DNA of 64,000 nucleotides from NCBI RefSeq assembly GCF_014696615.1, contig NZ_JACJQJ010000043.1, forward strand, positions 1 to 64,000. The letters run 5' to 3'. Shown here in pieces: positions 8,735 through 17,720 of the stretch (the first letter of the stretch is position 1; every line of letters starts with the position of its first letter). Both the position numbers and the translations under genes were made by a program. Source of the DNA: Nostoc linckia FACHB-104. GTDB taxonomy: Bacteria > Cyanobacteriota > Cyanobacteriia > Cyanobacteriales > Nostocaceae. The notes under the pieces are model-generated. The model ran no database searches. It saw nothing but the letters and a program-made list of their open reading frames with translations, and was not told where the DNA came from.

Positions 8735-11700
8735 ATGAATCAGATACAGAACTGGCTTCAAGGTAATTGTGTCCTAGTGAAACGACGTAGAATAAAGCGA
8801 TCTAAATGCGATCGCACTTCCTTTCAAGACGGCTTTTGGCGAATATTCGCAATGATAATTGGGCAACCAAAGCTCATATTATGCAGCCTCATCTTCTTCA
8901 GCAGCGCCCCAGCCTACAGCCAAATCAATCCCGATAATACTTTAGGGTCAGAAAGTTCTCTCATCACACCCAATGTTTTAATTAATGGTGCAAACGCCGA
9001 CAAAATTGACGGTGGGGCTGTACGTGGTAGCAATCTGTTTCACAGTTTTAGCGAGTTTAATATTAATGATGGGCAAAGAGTGTATTTTGGCAACCCTGCT
9101 GGCGTGCAAAATATTCTCACGCGGGTTACAGGTGGACAAGCTTCAAATATTCTCGGCACTTTGGGCGTTGATGGCATTGCTAATTTATTTTTAATTAATC
9201 CCAACGGTATTTTATTTGGGAAAAATGCGCGCTTAGATGTACGCGGTTCATTTGTGGGAACTACCGCCAATGCTGTGCAATTGGGTAATCAAGGAATTTT
9301 CAGTGCTACAAATCCCGAAGCACCACCTTTATTAACTGTTAATCCTTCGGCGTTGTTGTTTAATCAGATAAATCCCAATAGCATTACCAATCGTACCCAC
9401 CCAAATGAGACGGATGCTGCAAATAGTGCGTTATTCTCACCAGAACAGGGAAGCCGTTTCTTAGTAGGTGGAAATATCATCTTTGATGGTGGTCAACTAG
9501 GTGTTTTAAACAATCGCCTAGAATTGGGCGGACTAGCAGCAGTGGGATCTGTTGAGCTGATTGGTAGCGGAAACGAGATGCAGTTAAGTTTCCCAAAGAA
9601 TGTACCTAAAGCAGATATTACCTTCCAAAATAATGCTGGTGCGTTCACAACGGGAGGTAATCCAATTACTGTTAATGCTCACAACTTTAGCTTGTTCAAT
9701 AATAGCTTGATTGGCGTAGCTCTTGCAGAAGGAGAAGGACAAGTAGGCAATGCATCAGGGGATTTAATAATTAATGCAACAGGTACTATCACTCTGAATG
9801 AAAACAGCAATATTGTTAACCTGGGTTTGAAAACTTCTTTGGGTGATACTGGAAATATCGCTATCAATGCTAATTCAATTCGTCTAAGTAATGATAGCCA
9901 AATCTCTACAAATGGTCAAAAAAATCGGGGTAATATTAGTTTAAATTCCCTTGAAGATATTACTTTAGATAATAATAGTATTATTATTACCTTTGGCACA
10001 CCAAACTCTATTGGTAAAGCTGGCGACATTACTCTTAATGCCAAAACGATAAATTTAAGCAATCGATCCGCAATTAATTCCGGTAACAATGGGCAAGGGC
10101 AAGGCGGAAAAATAACCATAAAAGCCCAAGATTCTATATCACTCTCTGGCAGTTCTGGTCTTTTTAGTTCTTCGGTTGCATCTGTATTTGGTGGAGTGAA
10201 CAGCGAACCCAGTGGTGATATTGAAATTACAGCGAGAACTCTTTCACTTGATGGAGAAAATACCACCATTAGTTCTAGAAATTTTGATGAAGGTCAAGCT
10301 GGTAATATTCAAATTATTACTGATGATTCAATTTCTCTGAATGGGTTTGCTAATATTTCCTCTTCCGTCACTGGTAAAGGAAATGGGGGTGATATTCAAC
10401 TGCAAACGCGGGTATTAACACTCTCCAATGGCAGCAATATTGATACTTTGACACGAGGACAAGGTAAGAGTGGCAACTTGTTAATTAACGCCTTAGATTC
10501 TGTTACTTTGACTGGAACAATAACGCTAGTTGACTCCCGAACTGGAGAAAACCTAATTTCTGGAAGTAGGCTAGGAACAAATTCTCAAGGTTCTGGAAAC
10601 GGTGGAAAACTAACTATTAATACTGGAAAATTGAGCATCCGCGACGGAGGAGATATTACCACGAACGCATTTGTGGGTCAGTCTGGTAGGGGAGGAGATT
10701 TAACAATTAATGCTACAGACTTCATAGAAGTCATTGGTACTACGCCCAATGGTGCTATTAGCAGTGCGATTAGGAGTTCAACTTTAGGCTTTGGCGATGC
10801 TGGAAATATGACCATTACTACTCCCCGTTTGAGTGTGCTAGATGGGGGAAGCGTGAGTGCAGCAGCATTTAACAGCGATTACGCTGGACGCGGTGGTAAT
10901 TTAACCATTAATGCTTCAAATTTAGTTGAAGTAGTCGGAGTTTCACCCGATGGTCAAGTATTCAGCGATATCTTTGCTGGTACTACAGGGTCTGGGGATG
11001 CTGGAAATATGACTATTAACACGAACCGTCTGATTATTAGCGGTGGTGGATTAGTAGGCACTGATACTCGTACATCAAGTACGGGACAGGGTGGTAATTT
11101 AACCGTTAATGCTTCAAATTCAGTTGAGGTTGTGGGCACTAGCCCAGATAGTAAAATATTTAGTCAACTAACAGCATCAACTGGTGGGTCTGGAAATGCT
11201 GGAAATATTACCATTAATACAAATTCTTTGAGTATTCGCGATGGCGCATTAGTAGGTGCTAATACTTTTTTAGCAAGTAAGGGACAGGGTGGTAATTTAA
11301 CCGTTAATGCTTTAAATTCAGTTGAGGTTGTGGGTACTAGCTTAAATGGTCAATTTTTCAGTATCCTAACAACAGCAACTGGTGGAACTGGCAATGCGGG
11401 TAACCTGACTATAAATACTCGCTCCCTCAGCATTCGGGATTTAGGAATTGTCTCAGCAACAGCAATTTCAGGAAGCACAGGAAAAGGTGGTAATTTAACC
11501 GTCAACGCTTCCGACTCAGTAGATGTTATTGGTAGCTCTTCCGATGGTAAATCAGGTACTGTTCTCACAACTGCGACATTTGGATCTGGCAATGCAGGAG
11601 ATTTAAATATCAACACTCGCCGCCTCAGTATTCGTGGTGGGGGATTTGTCTCAACAGCTGCGGCTGAAGAAAGTACAGGTCGAGGGGGGAATCTCACAGT

Positions 11701-12976
11701 TAATGCCTCAGATTTGGTGGAAATTGTTGGTCGATCTTCAGATGATTTATTTGGTAGCTTTCTGACAACTGGGACATCTGGAACTGGCAATGCTGGAAAT
11801 TTAAGTATTACAACTCATCGCCTTAGTCTCAGCAATGGTGGATATATTACTACAACTACAGCTGGTGCAGGGCGAGGCGGTAATATTGATATCAACGCGA
11901 CCAACTTTGTGGAAATCTTGGCGAACCCAGCAGATATAGATTTACCTGACGGTATATTCACATCAACTGGTGGTGCTGGTAATGCTGGAGATGTGACGCT
12001 TCGCACCCAACGCCTCAGCGTCCAAAATGGGGGGGTAGTTGGTGCAAATACAGCCCCAGAAAGCACAGGGCAAGGTGGTAATGTTACTATTAATGCTTCT
12101 GATGCCGTTGAAGTTGTTGGGATTTCAAATGATGGTCTTCTTCCAAGCTTCATTTCAGTTCGTAGCCGAGGTGCGGGACAAGCCGGAGATATCACAGTAA
12201 ATTCACCACTCATCAGTGTGAAAGATCAAGGTGCAATTAATGCAGAATCTTTTGCCAATGATGGTGGTAATATCACCCTGAATGCTAATCTATTGTTGCT
12301 GCGGCGTGGTGGTAATATTTCTGCCACTGCTGGTAATCAACAAGCTGGTGGGGATGGCGGTAACATCACCATTAATTCACCATTCATTGTCGCTTTACCT
12401 AATGAAAACAGCGATATTAGCGCTAATGCCTTCACTGGTAAAGGTGGTAATGTTAACATCAATGTGCAAAATATTTTTGGAACTGAAGCACGTCCCCAGC
12501 AGACAATTCAAAGTGATATCACTGCAAGTTCTGAATTAGGCGTACAGGGACAAATCACTATTTCTCAGCCAGATATTCAACCTCCACAAAAACTGCTGGA
12601 ACTCCCTACAGGATTAATTGACGCTAGTACTCAATTTGCTCAAATTTGCCCTAGAGACTACAATGCAAAACCTTTGGGTTCATTTGTCGTCACTGGACGC
12701 GGTAATTTACCACCCAATGTTTTGCAACCACTGGCTTTGACAACTAGCCTCAGTCCTTTAGCTAGTTTGGATGGGGAAAACGCTGATACTAAATTGCAGA
12801 GAGTTGTAGAGACTGATGCAGAGACGCGATTCAAGGAAGATTTGGGAAATTCTTCACAAATTGTTGAGGCGCAAGGGTTAGTGAAAACGGCTGACGGTAA
12901 TATTATGTTGGTTGCTGAAGCGCCAACAGCAACACCTGCTGCTACGAGTAGTTCTGCTATGTGTCCCAAATCTTAA
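8735..12976 (+). CDS. Filamentous haemagglutinin-like TpsA exoprotein (third tandem copy)
   Basis: Secreted TpsA-type exoprotein. The N-terminus is the MNQIQNWLQ extension plus a signal peptide ending AYSQ, then the TPS domain (NLFHSFSEFN, NILTRVTGGQASNILGTLG, NLFLINPNGILFGKNARL). The central part differs from its two neighbours: from about residue 650 to 1150 it carries eight regular repeats of about 66 residues with the pattern GGNLTVNAS..VEVVG..GSGNAGN..INT..LSI. The C-terminal block is shared with the other two, ending SSAMCPKS. It is followed 72 bases later by the CHAT gene, so the pair may be co-transcribed. The length difference between copies comes from repeat gain and loss in the beta-helix. 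A shorter start at the ATG near 8851 is possible. Confidence 0.88.
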   Translation: MNQIQNWLQGNCVLVKRRRIKRSKCDRTSFQDGFWRIFAMIIGQPKLILCSLIFFSSAPAYSQINPDNTLGSESSLITPNVLINGANADKIDGGAVRGSNLFHSFSEFNINDGQRVYFGNPAGVQNILTRVTGGQASNILGTLGVDGIANLFLINPNGILFGKNARLDVRGSFVGTTANAVQLGNQGIFSATNPEAPPLLTVNPSALLFNQINPNSITNRTHPNETDAANSALFSPEQGSRFLVGGNIIFDGGQLGVLNNRLELGGLAAVGSVELIGSGNEMQLSFPKNVPKADITFQNNAGAFTTGGNPITVNAHNFSLFNNSLIGVALAEGEGQVGNASGDLIINATGTITLNENSNIVNLGLKTSLGDTGNIAINANSIRLSNDSQISTNGQKNRGNISLNSLEDITLDNNSIIITFGTPNSIGKAGDITLNAKTINLSNRSAINSGNNGQGQGGKITIKAQDSISLSGSSGLFSSSVASVFGGVNSEPSGDIEITARTLSLDGENTTISSRNFDEGQAGNIQIITDDSISLNGFANISSSVTGKGNGGDIQLQTRVLTLSNGSNIDTLTRGQGKSGNLLINALDSVTLTGTITLVDSRTGENLISGSRLGTNSQGSGNGGKLTINTGKLSIRDGGDITTNAFVGQSGRGGDLTINATDFIEVIGTTPNGAISSAIRSSTLGFGDAGNMTITTPRLSVLDGGSVSAAAFNSDYAGRGGNLTINASNLVEVVGVSPDGQVFSDIFAGTTGSGDAGNMTINTNRLIISGGGLVGTDTRTSSTGQGGNLTVNASNSVEVVGTSPDSKIFSQLTASTGGSGNAGNITINTNSLSIRDGALVGANTFLASKGQGGNLTVNALNSVEVVGTSLNGQFFSILTTATGGTGNAGNLTINTRSLSIRDLGIVSATAISGSTGKGGNLTVNASDSVDVIGSSSDGKSGTVLTTATFGSGNAGDLNINTRRLSIRGGGFVSTAAAEESTGRGGNLTVNASDLVEIVGRSSDDLFGSFLTTGTSGTGNAGNLSITTHRLSLSNGGYITTTTAGAGRGGNIDINATNFVEILANPADIDLPDGIFTSTGGAGNAGDVTLRTQRLSVQNGGVVGANTAPESTGQGGNVTINASDAVEVVGISNDGLLPSFISVRSRGAGQAGDITVNSPLISVKDQGAINAESFANDGGNITLNANLLLLRRGGNISATAGNQQAGGDGGNITINSPFIVALPNENSDISANAFTGKGGNVNINVQNIFGTEARPQQTIQSDITASSELGVQGQITISQPDIQPPQKLLELPTGLIDASTQFAQICPRDYNAKPLGSFVVTGRGNLPPNVLQPLALTTSLSPLASLDGENADTKLQRVVETDAETRFKEDLGNSSQIVEAQGLVKTADGNIMLVAEAPTATPAATSSSAMCPKS
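10685..12200 (+). repeat. Eight in-frame repeats of about 198 bp inside the third TpsA gene
   Basis: Each unit encodes about 66 residues: a G(R/Q/K)GGNLTVNAS start, an (I/V)EVVG turn, a variable segment, then GNAGN and a SLSIRDGG-like turn. This is longer-range order than the usual 20-25 residue haemagglutinin coils. It implies unit-wise amplification of the passenger helix. Units differ at many positions, so the array is not very recent. Confidence 0.75.
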
Positions 12977-13048
12977 TCAACAAAATCTGCAGACTTCGAG
13001 ATAAATAGATTTTATTTCACGCAAAGGCGCAAAGGCGCAAAGAGGAGT

Positions 13049-15691
13049 ATGAAAAGGATTAAAAGGTTTGTGGTGTTGATGGCGATCGCACTTTTATTAT
13101 CCATGACATCGCCAGGGTTAGCGCAAGTGACAAATATTGCTCAAGTTCCTAGTTTATCTGTGGAACAGCAGGCGCGCAATTCATACGCTAAAGGGCAGTT
13201 TGCAGAGGCGGTGCAGTTGTTTCAACAAGCAGCGCAGGGTTATCAAGCTGCTAAAGATCCTATTCGTCAAGCGTTGAGTTTGAGTAATCTATCGCTGTGT
13301 TATCAACAGTTGGGACAGTGGGATGATGCGAACCGGGCAATTACAGAAAGTGTTGATATTTTAAATACTATAAAAGATACAAAAGCAGAGAAATCATTGG
13401 CTTTGGCTCAGGCTTTAGATATTCGAGGTGGGTTACAATTAGCACGCGGCCAGGCTGAGGCGGCTTTTAAATCTTGGGAAGGTGCGACATCTTTATATAA
13501 TCAGTTGCAGAAACCAAGTAAGGCGCTGACGAGTCAAGTTAACCAAGCACAGGCTTTCCAAAATTTAGGTCTTTATAAAAAAGCAATTTCTCTACTGGAA
13601 ACAGCGTTAAAGTTACCGCAGATTTCTACTACCAAGGCTGAACAACTCAAGCCAGCAATAGAAAAAGTCCCTGCAACACCAGAAACAGCAACGGCGTTGA
13701 GAACTTTGGGTGAGTCGCTGCGGGTTGTGGGGAGTTTTGACCCAGCCAATTTAATTTTGTCACGCAGTTTGGCGATCGCACAGCAGTTAAAATTACCTGA
13801 AATCGTTACTCTCAACCAAATCAGCCTTGGTAATCTCACCCGGGCGCAAATCAGCTTGAATAAAGCTAACAAAACTGAGATTGATCCTCAGACTGCAATC
13901 AATTACTATCAACAAGCTGCTGCATCTGGAATCCCAGATTTAAAGGTGCAAGCGCAAGTTAATCAACTCAGCTTGCTGGTGGAGACGAAGCAGCTAGATG
14001 CAGCCAAAGCCTTGCTACCACAAGTACAACAACAAATTGCAGCGCTACCTGCTAGCCGGAGTGCGATCGCCTCACGGGTGAATTTGGCACAAACAATGAT
14101 CCAAATGCAAAAGCAAGCAGTTGGGCAGTTTGATTGGGAAGAAGTCGCTAAACTGCTGGCAATAGCGGTGCAACAAGCTAAAGATTTGGGAGATGTACGG
14201 ATACAAGCTGATGCCATAGGTAGCTTAGGTCACCTTTACGAACAAACAAAACAGTGGGCAGATGCAGAAAAATTAACTCAACGAGCAGTGCAATTAGGGC
14301 AACAAATTAACGCCGGAGATATCGCCTATCGTTGGCAATGGCAGTTAGGTAGAGTATTGGCAGCCCAAGGGAAAAATAATAGTGCGATCGCATCTTACAA
14401 AGAAGCTGTGAGTACAATTAAATCCCTGCGTGCAGACTTAGCCGCCGCTAATCCCGATTTGCAATTTTCCTTCCGCGAAGCAGTTGAACCAATTCACCGT
14501 CAACTCGTCGCCTTGCTTGTAGAATCCAATCAAAAAGATAATCTTAATTTAAAGACAGCACGAGATGTCATTGAAGGGTTGCAATTAGTCGAACTCGATA
14601 ACTTTTTCCGAGAAGCTTGTCTCAACGGTAACCCGGCACAAGTAGATCAGGTTGATACAAAAGCCGCAGTCATTTACCCGATTATTTTAGAAAATCAACT
14701 AGCGATTATTGCCAGCTTACCCAACTCCCAAAACAAAGCCGAAACCAAAGATAGCCGTGATTTTCGCTATTATAAAACCGCTATCAGCAGGAAAGAGATT
14801 GAGACGCGAGCATCTGACCTCCGCAGAAGTCTGAACGAAAACACAGTTATGGATCTGGCGCTGCCCAGACTGCAAAAAATGTATGATTTAGTAGTTCGTC
14901 CAGCAGCAGACGACTTAGCCGCCAGTAAGGTAGAGACATTGGTATTTGTCTTAGATGGAGTTTTGCGAAATATTCCCATAGCAGCGCTGCATGATGGTAA
15001 ACAATACCTTGTAGAGAAATACAGCATAGCCCTCACACCAGGACTACAATTATTAGCACCGCGATCGCTCAAACAAGAACGCTTAGGAGCCTTAGTAGGT
15101 GGGCTGAGTGAAGGGCGTTCTGGATTTGATCCCCTACCCAATGTTGAGCAAGAAGTCGAAAAAATTCAATCGGAACTACCTTCTCAAGTCCTGATTAACC
15201 AAAATTTTACTAGTTCTGGTTTCCAGTCGAAAATTTCTGCTGTTTCCTTCCCCATTGTCCACTTAGCAACCCACGGGCAATTTAGTTCCCAAGCTGATGA
15301 AACATTTATTCTCACCTGGGATGGCAAAATTAAAGTTAACGAACTCAGCGGTGTATTAAAAACAGTCGAAGTATCTCGTAGCAACTCCCTGGAACTCCTA
15401 GTACTCAGTGCTTGTGAAACAGCCGCAGGTGATGATCGTTCCGCCCTAGGATTAGCAGGTGTCGCAGTACGTTCTGGTGCACGCAGTACAGTAGCAACAC
15501 TCTGGCGCGTTGACGATGAAGCCACAGCCAAACTCATGAGCAACTTTTACGATCAACTAGTGAAAGCCAAGGAAACAGGTATTTCCAAAGCCGAAGCCCT
15601 GAGACTGGCTCAACTAGCCATTTTAAAGAACCCAGAATATCAATCACCCTATTTCTGGGGAGCTTTTGTATTGTTGGGGAATTGGACTTAG
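13049..15691 (+). CDS. Secreted TPR-CHAT domain protein (caspase-like)
   Basis: 880 residues: a signal peptide (MKRIKRFVVLMAIA..SPGLAQ), TPR-like helical repeats to about residue 480, and a C-terminal CHAT domain. CHAT domains belong to the caspase/separase clan of cysteine peptidases. The expected dyad is visible as His742 in VHLATHGQF and Cys789 in LLVLSACETAAGDD, so it may be an active protease; the substrate is not known. The signal peptide puts it in the periplasm or outside, unlike cytoplasmic TPR-CHAT effectors of CRISPR systems. The gene follows the third TpsA gene by 72 bases, and a related CHAT gene accompanies the TPS operon at 36-46 kb, so processing or control of the exoproteins is a reasonable guess. 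The AGGAG before the ATG is only one base away, which is too close; the in-frame ATG at 13079 is a possible alternative start. Confidence 0.88.
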   Translation: MKRIKRFVVLMAIALLLSMTSPGLAQVTNIAQVPSLSVEQQARNSYAKGQFAEAVQLFQQAAQGYQAAKDPIRQALSLSNLSLCYQQLGQWDDANRAITESVDILNTIKDTKAEKSLALAQALDIRGGLQLARGQAEAAFKSWEGATSLYNQLQKPSKALTSQVNQAQAFQNLGLYKKAISLLETALKLPQISTTKAEQLKPAIEKVPATPETATALRTLGESLRVVGSFDPANLILSRSLAIAQQLKLPEIVTLNQISLGNLTRAQISLNKANKTEIDPQTAINYYQQAAASGIPDLKVQAQVNQLSLLVETKQLDAAKALLPQVQQQIAALPASRSAIASRVNLAQTMIQMQKQAVGQFDWEEVAKLLAIAVQQAKDLGDVRIQADAIGSLGHLYEQTKQWADAEKLTQRAVQLGQQINAGDIAYRWQWQLGRVLAAQGKNNSAIASYKEAVSTIKSLRADLAAANPDLQFSFREAVEPIHRQLVALLVESNQKDNLNLKTARDVIEGLQLVELDNFFREACLNGNPAQVDQVDTKAAVIYPIILENQLAIIASLPNSQNKAETKDSRDFRYYKTAISRKEIETRASDLRRSLNENTVMDLALPRLQKMYDLVVRPAADDLAASKVETLVFVLDGVLRNIPIAALHDGKQYLVEKYSIALTPGLQLLAPRSLKQERLGALVGGLSEGRSGFDPLPNVEQEVEKIQSELPSQVLINQNFTSSGFQSKISAVSFPIVHLATHGQFSSQADETFILTWDGKIKVNELSGVLKTVEVSRSNSLELLVLSACETAAGDDRSALGLAGVAVRSGARSTVATLWRVDDEATAKLMSNFYDQLVKAKETGISKAEALRLAQLAILKNPEYQSPYFWGAFVLLGNWT

Positions 15692-15704
15692 GGATTGGGG
15701 ATTG

Positions 15705-15777
15705 TTGACTGTTGACTGTTGACTGTTGACTGGGAATTAAGGATAAGGGGGATGAGGGGGATGAGGGGGATGAGGGA
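15705..15777 (+). repeat. Short tandem repeats TTGACTG and GGGGGATGA
   Basis: Four copies of the heptamer TTGACTG (15705-15733) and then three copies of a GGGGGATGA-type nonamer (15747-15777). Such short tandemly repeated sequences are typical of Nostocales intergenic DNA. Similar heptamer runs occur at 17595 and 23260. Confidence 0.75.
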
Positions 15778-15852
15778 GAAAAAATAAATGATAAATCCCA
15801 TTACCAATTACCAATGCCCTATGCCCAATGCCCTATGCCCCATCCCCAATAT

Positions 15853-15879
15853 TGCATAAGTCTCCCCCACCCAGAACTA
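15853..15879 (+). promoter_or_regulatory. Conserved 27-bp upstream element, copy 3
   Basis: TGCATAAGT and CCCAGAA.TA are kept at the same relative positions as in the copies at 4924 and 8663 (21 of 27 identical). It ends 34 bases before the histidine kinase start. It could be a shared control site for the exoprotein genes and the two-component genes. Confidence 0.35.
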
Positions 15880-15913
15880 TAAGGAATTAGCTGAAAGTTA
15901 CGGAGGGATTACC

Positions 15914-16843
15914 TTGTTAGAAGATTTGTATACACCGGAACAACTCAGTCAGATGCATCAGCAGTTGTGGCAGTGCGTCTTGGAATTTGCTAATCTTTCA
16001 GCCGCGCAAGAACGTAACCGCATTGCGCGAGAGTTACATGATTCTCTCGGACACGCCCTCACCGCGCTGAACATTCAATTACAAACAGCCAGTAAACTTT
16101 GCAAACCCGATCCCAATCAAGCCCAAGAGTTTCTGGATGAAGCACATAAATTAGTCGCGATCGCAACTCAAGAAGTTCGCCAATCTGTGAAAGCTTTACG
16201 CAGCGATCCTCTAGCCGGCAAATCTCTCGAAACCTTGATTGAATCTTTAGTACGGGATTTTCATCTAACCACTGGGATTGTCCCTGAAGTTGAGATGAAT
16301 TTAGCGATCGCCTTATTACCTCAGTTTACCGCTCCCCTTTATCGCATTATCCAAGAAGCACTCAATAATATTCGTAAATATGCCCAAGCAACGGCAGTAC
16401 AAATTCATCTTTCCACAACAGCAAATGGAGTTTATTTAACCATTCAAGATAACGGACGGGGATTTGATGCCCAAAAAGTAGCCAATGGTTACGGACTGCG
16501 GGGAATGCAAGAACGCATCGCCGTTTTACAAGGACATTTTCAATTAGTATCGCAGCCTGGGGCAGGTTGTTGCATAACTGTTGAAATCCCTATGCAAATA
16601 TATAATATTCACGAAATAACTAATAATTTAGGTGCAATTCGGGAACTACCACAACTCCCACAAATGCCTCATCAATTAGATGAAATACCCGAAATACCTC
16701 AAATACAAGAGCTACCAAATATATCACTAATATCTGAAATATCCATTCCTCAAGCATCAGTTTCAGTTCAGCCATACCAGCAAGTAACAATTGGTGAATG
16801 GCAACCGCTCAATTTACATGAATGGCTAGAAGATAGGGGTTAG
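15914..16843 (+). CDS. Soluble NarL-family sensor histidine kinase
   Basis: A two-component histidine kinase of the HisKA_3 class. The H-box is ERNRIARELHDSLGHALTAL with phosphoacceptor His42. The ATPase domain follows with the N-box EALNNIRKYA (about 148-157), the G1 box DNGRGF (179-184) and the G2 box GYGLRGMQER (192-201). There is no membrane segment and no recognisable sensor domain; only about 30 residues precede the dimerisation helix. Residues 230-309 are a proline- and isoleucine-rich tail with PQ/PE/LP repeats of unknown use. The start is TTG at 15914, fixed by GGAGG at 15902-15906 with a seven-base spacer. The likely partner is the NarL-type regulator at 17721. Its location just after the TpsA/CHAT genes suggests, but does not prove, that it controls them. 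Confidence 0.9.
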   Translation: MLEDLYTPEQLSQMHQQLWQCVLEFANLSAAQERNRIARELHDSLGHALTALNIQLQTASKLCKPDPNQAQEFLDEAHKLVAIATQEVRQSVKALRSDPLAGKSLETLIESLVRDFHLTTGIVPEVEMNLAIALLPQFTAPLYRIIQEALNNIRKYAQATAVQIHLSTTANGVYLTIQDNGRGFDAQKVANGYGLRGMQERIAVLQGHFQLVSQPGAGCCITVEIPMQIYNIHEITNNLGAIRELPQLPQMPHQLDEIPEIPQIQELPNISLISEISIPQASVSVQPYQQVTIGEWQPLNLHEWLEDRG

Positions 16844-16887
16844 GGATTGGTGACTGGTGACTGGGGATTGGGAGAAATCTCTCTTAC

Positions 16888-16924
16888 CAATGACAAATGA
16901 CCAATGACAAATGACAAATGACCA
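16888..16924 (+). repeat. Low-complexity ATGACAA/ATGACC tandem run
   Basis: Repeated CAATGACAAATGAC units between the kinase gene and the degenerate kinase fragment. It is intergenic filler common in this group of genomes; no gene or promoter is evident in it. Confidence 0.6.
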
Positions 16925-17088
16925 AACTACAACTTTGGTCTGACCCCTAAAGATAACCTCATACTTTTTATCTATACCAGCGATTGACTCTCAACTAAAG
17001 TAGGAAAAACTCAACAACAGATAGTCAAATAATTAAAATCAGGCTTTAATTATGCATATAACCTCTTTGCAATCACCGTGCCAAATTT

Positions 17089-17544
17089 ATGATTCCTGTT
17101 CTGTTGTTGACCCTGGGGTGCTTGATACTAGTTTGGCAATTAGTAAATGCACTATCAATATATCGAGAGAAATCTCAACAATTAGTTTTAATTAAAGATA
17201 AGAATTATGAATTAATTAATTTGTATAAAGGCTTAGGTCAGTCGATGATGGCTTTAAATATCCAACTGCAAGCAGCGCAAAAATTGTGGGCGGTCAAACC
17301 AATGGAAGCACAAGAATCGCTGACTGAAGCTTATCAATTAAGTGGAGAATTGATGAGAGAAGTCCGACAAATTGTCAGAAGCATGGATACAGTCAATACT
17401 GTAGTTTGCTTAGAGTCAAACCCAAGTCAAAACATCCAAAATTGTTGGACTTACTTTATTCAACCCACCTATGAAAAATCTGATATACTGCCAAATATCA
17501 GGCTTTTAGTCTCAGAAAAAAGACAAATTAACCATGACCAATAA
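17089..17544 (+). CDS. Membrane-anchored degenerate histidine-kinase dimerisation protein
   Basis: 151 residues: one N-terminal membrane helix (MIPVLLLTLGCLILVWQLV), then a stretch that aligns with the dimerisation helices of the kinase encoded upstream. Both share ALNIQLQ, a QAQE or EAQE segment, and EVRQ followed by V+++. The phosphoacceptor position is Tyr46 (NLYKGLG) where the kinase has His42 (ELHDSLG), and there is no ATP-binding domain. It therefore cannot act as a normal kinase. It could pair with the soluble kinase, tether it to the membrane or block it (inference), or it could be a decayed gene kept by chance. It lies between the kinase and the response regulator on the same strand. 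Confidence 0.7.
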   Translation: MIPVLLLTLGCLILVWQLVNALSIYREKSQQLVLIKDKNYELINLYKGLGQSMMALNIQLQAAQKLWAVKPMEAQESLTEAYQLSGELMREVRQIVRSMDTVNTVVCLESNPSQNIQNCWTYFIQPTYEKSDILPNIRLLVSEKRQINHDQ

Positions 17545-17594
17545 CAAATACATAGCAATAATCAATGATTTGTGAAATATTATCTCCAAGGTTG

Positions 17595-17633
17595 TTAACA
17601 GTCAACCGTCAACAGTCAACCGTCAACAGTCAA
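17595..17633 (+). repeat. GTCAACAGTCAACC tandem repeat
   Basis: A run of alternating AACAGTC and AACCGTC heptamers, the reverse-complement form of the TTGACTG/TTGACGG heptamers seen at 15705 and 23260. It lies between the degenerate kinase gene and the response regulator gene. Confidence 0.65.
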
Positions 17634-17720
17634 AACCGATATTTTTCACAACTGAAATATGATTGCTATATTAACTTTTGTAATTGGTCTCTACAATCTT
17701 AAAACCCAAAATCCAAAATT

